64,000 bases of DNA from Anadara kagoshimensis (Eukaryota > Mollusca > Bivalvia > Arcoida > Arcidae). The notes under the pieces are model-generated. The model searched no databases. It was given only the letters and a program-made list of their open reading frames with translations, and was not told where the DNA came from. The DNA lies in the NCBI GenBank assembly GCA_021292105.1, contig CM037868.1, positions 1,975,721 through 2,039,720 on the forward strand. The letters are read 5' to 3'. Every line of letters starts with the position of its first letter. Within the stretch, counting starts at the first letter, position 1. Below, piece by piece: positions 46,521-53,753 of the stretch. The position numbers and the translations under genes are program-made.

Positions 46521-47780
46521 TTAAGGTAGTTCCATACTTTACAAATCGCCTGAAAACAAATATTGAAATTTTAATATGTTGTACATGGGCATAAACCATT
46601 CAACATGCCAAAATTTTAGGGCAGGTATTCGACTTCCTTAAGAAGTTCTGAAGCGCCACCTGGTGGTCATTTTCACGACAAAAATGATCAAAGTATAACT
46701 ACTGTTATCAACAAATAAGCTTTGATAATTTTTTGTCATGCTTAGAAACCAAAAGTCTCTTGCATCTAAATTAACCATTAGGTCATAAAGATTATTTGGA
46801 CCAATGGAATTTTACTTCCGGTCACGTGGTATTTTTTTACAGCGCCACCTATCAAGAGAGAACATTAAATTTCTTGAAAACTAAAAATAACACCCTTTCG
46901 TTAATTTGTAGATTTTTAAAAAACTAAGTCGAATACGACCCCTGATTTTCACATATATTGCACATTAATATATAAGTTTGATTTTCGAAAACAAAAAATA
47001 GGGGGTCGTCAAGCTACTTTTTTCATAAAATTTCATCAAAATCCTGAAACAAGAAAAAAGCCTCATTCCTTACGTAAGAAGTTACCAATAATGTCCTAGG
47101 CTACTATTATGATCTCAATGTTTTTCGTTTGGTATTAACAAATAAACATAAACACTGATTGTGAGCTATTTGGCTGTGCAAAATAAAACCAATTTAAATT
47201 TCATATGGTCTGTCACCAATAGAAACCCATAGCAACCATTACCCAACACAGATCAGTTAAAGTGGAAATGGGAATAGTATACCATCATTGATGAAGCGTT
47301 CTTGATTGAAACGCAAATACAAGAGCATAGTCAAACTGCTAAAATTTAAAACCGAGGGAAATCATCATCATTATGTTTATTGAAGAATCATCAGTTTGTA
47401 TCCTACTATTTGTATTTAAAATCACCGAAAAAAAAACAAACATAAAGTGGCATTTAAAATACCGTCTTCAAAATTTAAACAATGTACTCAAATCTTTCAA
47501 TTATTCAGAATAGTACTCTCAACAGTGTAGATCTACCTAATTTTCGTTATGTACAATATATATTTTCTTCTTAAAATAGTGCACAGAATTGATGTGAATC
47601 CTTATCTTGTGAATGCAAAAAATTATTCTACTGAATGATAGCATAACACCGTTCCCGCCATAATTCTGTAGGCGCCGAAGACCACACATTCGTGACGTCA
47701 TAGATAAAAAAGACGTCAAATCTGACATTTCGACCGTACGCACAAAACGACGACGTCACCATGGTATGGAACTACCTTAA
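46521..47780. mobile_element. 1.26-kb TIR element flanked by TTAA (piggyBac-like, non-autonomous)
   Basis: The ends are TTAAGGTAGTTCCATAC and its exact inverse GTATGGAACTACCTTAA. The TTAA on both sides is the target duplication typical of piggyBac-type transposons, with an inner inverted repeat GGTAGTTCCATAC. Units 1 and 2 show the uninterrupted site (GCGACTGTCCATAACATAAC near 16120; 29100). No transposase frame is present; the minus-strand frame at 47537-47743 looks incidental. It inserted after the cGLR units separated, unless it was lost precisely twice. Confidence 0.75.
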
Positions 47781-48242
47781 CATAACTAATACATGGAATA
47801 AAGAAAGCCGCTTTAAAACGTGAATTTAAACCGAAGTTGCTACAACAAACTTAAACAAATACACAACAAGGTAATGACCCATTGTGTACCCTTATATTAA
47901 ATATCAACAGACAGGAATGGGGGATATTTAATGCTCTATATAATATATGTAATTAAAATAATATCGATAGACGTAATACCTTATAAACAATTTTATACAG
48001 ATAAAAGAAAATAGAGTCTTTTATTATTTAATAGTGTATCTACACAATAAAGATAACTTGATAGTACATCTACATTAGACACCTTATATATAAATACCGT
48101 CATATCCTTACAAATTCTACATATATAAACAGTGATTCATTCCTCATTTTAGTTAATAATCGTTTAAACATGATAAAAGTACGTAAAAATAAAGTTATTT
48201 ATATATATGTTGCAAATATTTTAATGAAATCTATAATGGGTA
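47781..48242. repeat. Unit 3 upstream sequence, end of duplication
   Basis: Parallels 29115-29230 and 31140-31500 (GAATTTAAACCGAAGTTG, TATCAACAGACA..AATGGG). The match to the other units fades near 48240, which marks the visible end of the cGLR segmental duplication. No gene. Confidence 0.6.
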
Positions 48243-48675
48243 ATAAACATAAAAAACATACTTATCCATGTCTCAATCACAATATAGAAACAAAGAAAAA
48301 ACTACTTTTGAACTGACAAATCAGGTTAGACTAGTGAACATTCACCAGGAAGAGAGGCCGAAAAAACATATTAATGCCTAGTGAAATTTTTAACTTATTT
48401 TATTTATAGTTTAGTTTTGGGCATTATTTGGCAAAGTTAGTCACACTATTGTTTTGTTCACATGTTTAGCTTCTGCAATGGAAACCGGAATGAACGTTTA
48501 CGCCCATTGCAATGGGAAAATCAAAAACAAACATAATTATTCATGGCCGAATCACAATCTAGAAGCAAAGTAAAACTATGGAACTGACAAGTCAGGTTAG
48601 TCACGTGACCTTTCACCAGGAAAGTGAGGCCAGGTGTTCTAGAAGCGTAAGCACCTCCTGTTTAGCTAGCTTCTC
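48243..48675 (-). repeat. Two RT-family 3' tails
   Basis: The first tail, 48255-48360 (CATACTTATCCATGTCTCAA, TCACCAGGAAGAGAGGCCG), is truncated. The second, 48515-48672, is longer (GAAGTGAGGCCAGGTG-like GAAAGTGAGGCCAGGTGTTC, AAGCACCTCCTGTTTAGCTA). Between them lie 150 bp of unrelated sequence. There is no coding part. Confidence 0.65.
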
Positions 48676-48928
48676 TTTATACTTGTTTATATGTGGTTTT
48701 TTTAATTATTTTGTCAGTTAAGGCTAGTTTTCATTTTTATGAAAACTTTATATATAAGTGAATATATTCACCAATGTTGAGACAATAAGGGTGAAGTGTT
48801 AATCCTATGTAAAATTATTATTATTATTATTACTTAAATATCGATTTTTAATTATTGGCAATAGCAAATGAAGATAAAAAGTTATATATATATAAATACA
48901 ATTAAATATTAACTTTGTATACAGATGA
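48676..48928. other. AT-rich spacer before the Penelope-like element
   Basis: No gene; contains a (TTA) run at 48818-48832. Confidence 0.5.
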
Positions 48929-48975
48929 TATAAAGAAATAAAAACTATAACGGCAGGAACAAATACTTAACTTGT

Positions 48976-49022
48976 ATTCACTAGCGCTTTCATGCATTAC
49001 ATCTTGCAATCTTCAGGTGAAT
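48976..49022 (-). ncRNA. Hammerhead-ribozyme-like motif in the PLE 3' region
   Basis: On the minus strand: stem I strand ATTCAC, core CTGAAGA (fits CUGANGA), stem II arms TGCA/TGCA around a short loop, core GAAA, a three-pair stem III (AGC/GCT with no loop), the cleavage-site UA, and stem I partner GTGAAT. All conserved core positions are present. Minimal hammerheads with tiny stem III are known from Penelope-like elements. Cleavage activity is unproven; such short stem III types often work as dimers. Confidence 0.6.
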
Positions 49023-49216
49023 GATTTTTACTTAGTAACGCTATTATGACGTCACTGTTGGAACACGGGAGATAACTTTTACTGTCTGTAAAAGGGGACG
49101 TTATTCATCGTCCATTCAATTTCGGTTTAAAAATATTTATAAAATGTTCCTCCTTTGATGATCTATAGGAGACATCTTCATCAAAACATTTTAAAAAACG
49201 GGAACATTTTAAACAC

Positions 49217-49665
49217 TTAGTTTCCGCACGTGTCTAAGTGTCCGCTTAATGGTATTTGCCTTGTTCGTGGGTCTCTAACTTGCTGTTTATGAACTCTCAC
49301 GCGTTCGCATAAAGTGTTTCCAGTCTGACCCACATATGATTCCTTACATCCCTCACATATGATCATGTAGATTAAATGCTTTTGCAGGTAAAGTTCCAAT
49401 TCGGTCTTACGATTTTACTATTTAGTAAAACAATTGAACTACCGGTCTGTAAGAATGAACATGTTCCGCATCGTGAATCTTCACATTTGTTTACTTCAAA
49501 CGTGTGGAGGGTGTTTCTCTGCAAATCAAACTTTGCAGATGTAAGGAGTCTTTTCAAATTTTTTGGTTGGCGTTTGCTTTTAAGAATAATGTTATTTTCC
49601 ATGACCTTTTTCATCCTACTGCTTTCTAATAGCATAGATTTTGTTGTTTGAATGATATTAGTCAT
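49217..49665 (-). pseudogene. PLE linker and GIY-YIG endonuclease, frameshifted
   Basis: Two overlapping frames. The first (49665-49372) has SKRQPKNLKRLLTSAKF and the cysteine cluster CEDSRCGTC, and ends after FTCKS because four bases present in the plus copy are missing. The second (49399-49217) has LIYMIICEGCKESYVGQTGN and LCERVRVHKQQVRD, the GIY-YIG core (YMI...YVG, with Arg and His downstream), and stops at DTCGN where the plus copy reads through (A to T change making TAA). GIY-YIG nucleases nick target DNA for PLE integration. Confidence 0.82.
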
Positions 49666-49666
49666 T

Positions 49667-51331
49667 TCAATGTTTTGCGGATTGTACGTGGAAACAAACG
49701 GGATGTTTTTTTTCTTCTGTTTTCTGCACTTTGGTGGTTCTCAGTTCATTTAATGGTATCGATTTTGCTTTGTCTATTCCATTCGTTATTAATGAATTCG
49801 GATAATTCTGTGCCCGTAGATAAACTTGTAGTTCTTCTAACCGTTTGTTTCTTCTCGCTGGGTCTATGACTATGGTACATATTCTGCGTGCGAGACAATA
49901 TGGGATATTGCGTTTAATATGGGACGGGTGACAGGAATGGAAATTTAAATATTGGTGTGTGTCTGTAGGTTTGTAATAGACATCAGTGGTTAATTTGGCA
50001 CCTTCCTTATAGACCAGAATATCAAGGAATGGAATACTCTCGTTGCTGCTCTCAATTGTGAAATTTATTGAACTGTGGAGATTGTTTAGAATATCATGGA
50101 ATTTTTGTAGATCTTCATCTGAGCTATTCCATATTATAAAGCAGTCATCAAGATATCGTTTCCATAAATCTTTTATGTAATTCGCTGTTTCTATATTAAT
50201 ATGTACGGAGAGTTCTTGGTGAAGACTGCTTTCTAAAAATCCCATAACTAAAGTTGCATATGATGGAGCAAATTTAGTGCCCATTGCTGTGCCCTTTATT
50301 TGTAAGTAATTTTTCCCGTCGAAATAGAAATAATTATTTGTCAAGATTAATTTTATTGAATCTGTAATAAAATTAGTTGAGAATCTTTCATCTATTTTGT
50401 TTCTATATTTTTCGACCCAATAATTAATTGCTTGTATTCCCAAATCGTGTGGTATGTTCGTATAAAGGGAAGTAACATCAAATGTGACTAATTTTGCGTT
50501 TGGTTCCGCTGAGTCCGGAATATGGTTTAGAAATTCTAGGTCATCTTTGACGTAACTTGGAACTAATGGACACAATGGTTTAAGGATGATATCAATTAAA
50601 TTAGATAATCGATGTGTTGGGCAGCTTGGACCGGCAATAATCGGTCGCATTTTTAGATCTTTCGGTTGAAGCACGTGTATGTATTCGGAATTTTGATCGC
50701 GAATTGCCGCTCTAATCTCCTTCGATTTATGCACTTTAGGAAGTCCATAAAAATTGCTTGTTTTTGATTCAAACTTAATAAGTGCTTCTTTCTCTTTGTC
50801 AGTAAGGCATTGAGAATATGTTTCTATAAGTTTCTGTATTTGTTTTAATGTTGAAGAATCCATGTTTGTTTGAATTTCTGTGTAAAATTCTGTATCATTT
50901 AGCTGTTCCTCTACCTTTTGTTTGTAAAAATATGGATCCATCAAGACTAATGCGCCGCCCTTGTCTGCTTGCTTGATTATGATGTTTTCATCGTTGTGTA
51001 ATCTTGTTATTGCTTCCATTTCATATTTTGAAATATAGCGTTTTTGTTGTTTGCGATTTTGTAGAGTGAATTCTGTAAGGAAATTTATAAATTTGTCAAG
51101 ATGATAATCCCTGCCCTTTTTGGGAGTAAAGTTAGATTTGTTGCGTAGAATTCGAAGTGAACCATCTTCTTGACTATTACTGTTGAGAAAAAATTCCGCT
51201 AATCTTAATCTTCTACAAAAAGAGTTTATATCGGTTTTAAGTTCTTCTTGGTTTTGTCTTGGGGTCGGAGTAAATTTTAATCCCCTATTCAGCACTTTTA
51301 GTTCAAATTGATCAAGATTGCGATTTGACAA
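49667..51331 (-). CDS. PLE reverse transcriptase frame
   Basis: 554 codons from the first possible start in frame; the true N terminus lies in the preceding frame. Visible motifs: KFTPTP near 19-24, KQADKGGALVLMD (120-132), FYGLPKVHK (194-202), motif A LVTFDVTSLYTNIP (281-294), motif B KGTAMGTKFAPSYA (346-359), and motif C RYLDDCFIIW (392-401) with the two catalytic aspartates. The protein copies element RNA into DNA, primed at a nicked target or a telomere-like 3' end. The frame ends early (KKHPVCFHVQSAKH) after a one-base gain in an A run compared with the plus-strand copy. The RT core is intact, so the break is recent. Not a domesticated gene: nothing around it suggests host use. Confidence 0.85.
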   Translation of the reverse strand: MSNRNLDQFELKVLNRGLKFTPTPRQNQEELKTDINSFCRRLRLAEFFLNSNSQEDGSLRILRNKSNFTPKKGRDYHLDKFINFLTEFTLQNRKQQKRYISKYEMEAITRLHNDENIIIKQADKGGALVLMDPYFYKQKVEEQLNDTEFYTEIQTNMDSSTLKQIQKLIETYSQCLTDKEKEALIKFESKTSNFYGLPKVHKSKEIRAAIRDQNSEYIHVLQPKDLKMRPIIAGPSCPTHRLSNLIDIILKPLCPLVPSYVKDDLEFLNHIPDSAEPNAKLVTFDVTSLYTNIPHDLGIQAINYWVEKYRNKIDERFSTNFITDSIKLILTNNYFYFDGKNYLQIKGTAMGTKFAPSYATLVMGFLESSLHQELSVHINIETANYIKDLWKRYLDDCFIIWNSSDEDLQKFHDILNNLHSSINFTIESSNESIPFLDILVYKEGAKLTTDVYYKPTDTHQYLNFHSCHPSHIKRNIPYCLARRICTIVIDPARRNKRLEELQVYLRAQNYPNSLITNGIDKAKSIPLNELRTTKVQKTEEKKHPVCFHVQSAKH

Positions 51332-51351
51332 ATTTATTATTTTTGGATCGG

Positions 51352-51735
51352 TTATTCCACTGTTTTCGTGGTCGTTTCCTCCGTATCTAGTTTCTCCTGA
51401 GCTGGTTTCGGGTGACCTTTTCCAAAAAAATATATCTTTCTTCCGCTTTTTGAAGGTCTGTTATCATTATTGGGAAATCGACTATGTGTGTTGCGTGGCT
51501 TGTTTTGTGGAAATCTAGTTCTTGGTTGTGTGGTGACGGCCGGTGTATTTTTTACCGCCTCCGAGTACAACTTTGGGCGTTTTTGGGAACGTGTCATTGA
51601 CCGTTGTCGGCTTTGTGAACGTTTCCTACTACCTGAACGTTGTTGACTTTGTGATCGGTCACTTCCCTTCATTTTGCGAGAAATATGTCTTTCATTTGCC
51701 ATAGTGTTTGTGTGTAAATTTGGTGTGTTAGACAT
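51352..51735 (-). CDS. PLE basic N-terminal frame
   Basis: 127 codons, very rich in Ser, Arg, Gln and Lys (QSQQRSGSRKRSQSRQRSMT; QKRPKLYSEAVK), turning acidic at the end (KLDTEETTTKTVE). It probably binds nucleic acid. The RT frame overlaps its end in another phase (it is open from 51460 down through ENSGITDPKIINLS), so a single frameshift separates the two; either mutation or, less likely, programmed shifting. Confidence 0.6.
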   Translation of the reverse strand: MSNTPNLHTNTMANERHISRKMKGSDRSQSQQRSGSRKRSQSRQRSMTRSQKRPKLYSEAVKNTPAVTTQPRTRFPQNKPRNTHSRFPNNDNRPSKSGRKIYFFGKGHPKPAQEKLDTEETTTKTVE

Positions 51736-51741
51736 ATTTTT

Positions 51742-51870
51742 TTACTTTCTCTTTTGTCTTGGTTTCATATTTTTTCTACTTACTGGTGGTTTTTCTTCTT
51801 CATTACCGTAGTTAGAAGCATACTGGGTAAGCCACTTTCCTTTTGGTTCCCAGATAGAAATAGATGTCAT
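51742..51870 (-). CDS. PLE short leader frame
   Basis: 42 codons: MTSISIWEPKGKWLTQYASN, then YGNEEEKPPV and a basic end KPRQKRK. It is in the same phase as the 51735 frame, separated by one TAA and two codons, so it may be the true beginning of the element protein with a nonsense change, or an upstream ORF. A GTAAGT after CCA (near 51784) could also be a splice donor. Confidence 0.4.
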   Translation of the reverse strand: MTSISIWEPKGKWLTQYASNYGNEEEKPPVSRKNMKPRQKRK

Positions 51871-51897
51871 TTCCTCACGAGATGAATCTCCGTACAT

Positions 51898-52983
51898 ATG
51901 AATATAGAAACAGCGAATTACATAAAAGATTCATGGAAACGATATCTTGATGACTGCTTTATAATATGGAATAGCTCAGATAAAGATCTACAAAAATTCC
52001 ATGATATTCTAAACAATCTCCACAGTTCAATAAATTTCACAATTGAGAGCAACAACGAGAGTATTCCATTCCTTGATATTCTTGTCTATAAGGAAGGTGC
52101 CAAATTAACTACTGATGTCTATTACAAACCTACAGACACACACCAATATTTAAATTTCCATTCCTGTCACCCGTCCCATATTAAACGCAATATCCCATAT
52201 TGTCTCGCACGCAGAATATGTACCATAGTCATAGACCCAGCGAGAAGAAACAAACGGTTAGAAGAACTACAAGTTTATCTACGGGCACAGGATTATCCGA
52301 ATTCATTAATAACGAATGGAATAGACAAAGCAAAATCGATACCATTAAATGAACTGAGAACCACCAAAGTGCAGGACACAGAAGAAAAAAACATCCCGTT
52401 TGTTTCCACGTACAATCCGCAAAACATTGAAATGACTAATATCATTCAAACAACAAAATCTATGCTATTAGAAAGCAGTACGATGAAAAAGGTCATGGAA
52501 AATAACATTATTCTTAAAAGCAAACGCCAACCGAAAAATTTGAAAAGACTCCTTACATCTGCAAAGTTTGATTTGCAGAGAAACACCCTCCACATGTTTG
52601 AAGTAAACAAATGTGAAGATTCACGATGCGGAACATATTCATTCTTACAGACCGGTAGTTCAATTGTTTTACTAAATGGTAAAATCGTAAGACCGAATTG
52701 GAACTTTACCTGCAAAAGCAAGAATTTAATCTACATGATCATATGTGAGGGATGTAAGGAATCATATGTGGGTCATACTGGAAACACTTTATGCGAACGC
52801 GTGAGAGTTCATAAACAGCAAGTTAGAGACCCACGAACAAGGCAAATACCATTAAGCGGACACTTAGACACGTGCGGAAACAAAGTGTTTAAAATTTTCC
52901 CGTTTTTTAAATGTTTTGATAAAGATGTCTCCTATAGATCATCAAAGGAGGAACATTTTATAAATATTTTAAACCGAAATTGA
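51898..52983 (+). CDS. PLE C-terminal protein: RT motif C, linker and GIY-YIG endonuclease
   Basis: 361 codons, uninterrupted. Starts just before RT motif C (RYLDDCFIIW, residues 15-24), followed by RT thumb (IPFLDILVYKEGAKLTTDVY; YCLARRICTIV), a linker (QPKNLKRLLTSAKFD), the cysteine cluster CEDSRCGTY (last Cys lost to Tyr), and GIY-YIG: LIYMIICEGCKESYVGHTGN, CERVRVHKQQVRD, then GHLDTC and a terminal KEEHFINILNRN, where the Glu is a plausible metal ligand. RT motifs A and B are missing, so it cannot reverse-transcribe; the endonuclease module alone is complete in sequence. The ATG is incidental to truncation. Confidence 0.85.
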   Translation: MNIETANYIKDSWKRYLDDCFIIWNSSDKDLQKFHDILNNLHSSINFTIESNNESIPFLDILVYKEGAKLTTDVYYKPTDTHQYLNFHSCHPSHIKRNIPYCLARRICTIVIDPARRNKRLEELQVYLRAQDYPNSLITNGIDKAKSIPLNELRTTKVQDTEEKNIPFVSTYNPQNIEMTNIIQTTKSMLLESSTMKKVMENNIILKSKRQPKNLKRLLTSAKFDLQRNTLHMFEVNKCEDSRCGTYSFLQTGSSIVLLNGKIVRPNWNFTCKSKNLIYMIICEGCKESYVGHTGNTLCERVRVHKQQVRDPRTRQIPLSGHLDTCGNKVFKIFPFFKCFDKDVSYRSSKEEHFINILNRN

Positions 52984-53076
52984 ATGGACGATGAATAACG
53001 TCCCCTTTTACAGACAGTAAAAGTTATCTCCCGTGTTCCAACAGTGACGTCATAATAGCGTTACTAAGTAAAAATC

Positions 53077-53123
53077 ATTCACCTGAAGATTGCAAGATGT
53101 AATGCATGAAAACGCTAGTGAAT
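53077..53123 (+). ncRNA. Hammerhead-like motif, plus PLE copy (weakened)
   Basis: Same layout as 48976-49022, but GAAAACGCTA replaces GAAAGCGCTA, which breaks the middle pair of the tiny stem III. The core CTGAAGA...GAAA and stem I ATTCAC/GTGAAT are kept. Confidence 0.5.
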
Positions 53124-53163
53124 ACAAGTTAATTATTTGTTCCTGCCGTTATAGTTTTTATTT

Positions 53164-53167
<4 letters not shown>

Positions 53168-53215
<48 letters not shown>
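53168..53215. repeat. (TA)n microsatellite
   Basis: About 23 TA repeats directly after the PLE 3' end, either the insertion target or expanded from the element terminus. Confidence 0.95.
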
Positions 53216-53217
<2 letters not shown>

Positions 53218-53369
53218 TTTTTTTATTTTTAATTCTAAATGTTAATTACTTTTATCAAACACTATGCTATTTGTCCAATATGGAAGCTTGAGTTGTGTCC
53301 CTTTAAACACATTGCAAGAACGTGTTTAGTTTGTGATTTATGGTTTATAATGTTACGTGATGTTGTTGA

Positions 53370-53699
53370 TGTTGTTGAATGATGCTTAACGTTGCATCAT
53401 CAATTTTCAGCTAATCAACTGGAACTACTTAAAGAAGTTCGTGTATGCATGTGAATTGTGCGTTTTAGTGTCTTGCACTCAGAGCGACTTTAAGGTGATA
53501 GCTCACCGAGTCAGTACGTCGCAGACAAGCGCACAACTCCCCAAGTCACATTATACAGACACCTGGTGAACCAGAAAAGTCCAACTACAAGGGGAATTCA
53601 TTTTCGCATGTGTGGTTTGAGCGGGACTCGAACTTACAGCGGTGAGAGACCCTGGATTTGTAGACTGACGTTTTATTAATTAGGACATCGCGGCCTCTC
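53370..53699 (-). repeat. tRNA-derived SINE, full length
   Basis: On the minus strand it begins with GAGGCCGCGATGTCCTAATT, has the B-box-like AAGTTCGAGTCCCGCTC (about 53620-53636), then a body with CTTGGGGAGTTGTGCGCTTG, CGTACTGACTCGGTGAGC and the tail GATGCAACGTTAAGCATCAT. A truncated relative is at 3700-3935. The head resembles a tRNA with a long variable arm, but no closed acceptor stem is seen, so it is not a tRNA gene. Confidence 0.6.
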
Positions 53700-53753
53700 A
53701 TACAGATTTGTGTATAAGATCCTAGATCTCTTATATCCATAAGGATGTCATGC

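Larger units (their letters stand above)
48929..51885 (-). mobile_element. Penelope-like element (PLE), near full length, minus strand
   Basis: Order from 51885 down: short leader frame (51870-51742), basic N-terminal frame (51735-51352), RT frame (about 51331-49667), linker and GIY-YIG endonuclease pieces (49665-49217), then a 3' region with a hammerhead-like motif, ending TTATAGTTTTTATTTCTTTATA near 48929. RT plus GIY-YIG in one element is diagnostic of canonical PLEs. The coding region has frameshifts and a stop, so this copy is inactive. The last 1.25 kb is repeated inverted at 51886-53172. Confidence 0.88.
51886..53172 (+). mobile_element. 5'-truncated PLE copy, plus strand, head to head with the first
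   Basis: From TCTCCGTACAT (51886) to TTTATTTCTTTATA (53172) this is the inverse of 48929-50210 with few differences. The sequence joins the 5' leader of the minus copy directly. Inverted truncated neighbours are a known arrangement for Penelope-type elements. It ends in a (TA)n tract. Confidence 0.85.

Noticed and set aside
49376..49651. Plus-strand 91-codon frame, mirrored at 52446-52721
   Set aside because: It is antisense to the PLE linker coding sequence in both copies.
51898..52983. Functional standalone host gene from the intact PLE frame
   Set aside because: The frame starts at a truncation junction inside the RT domain, and the 3' end is an ordinary PLE end; nothing indicates a host promoter or domestication.
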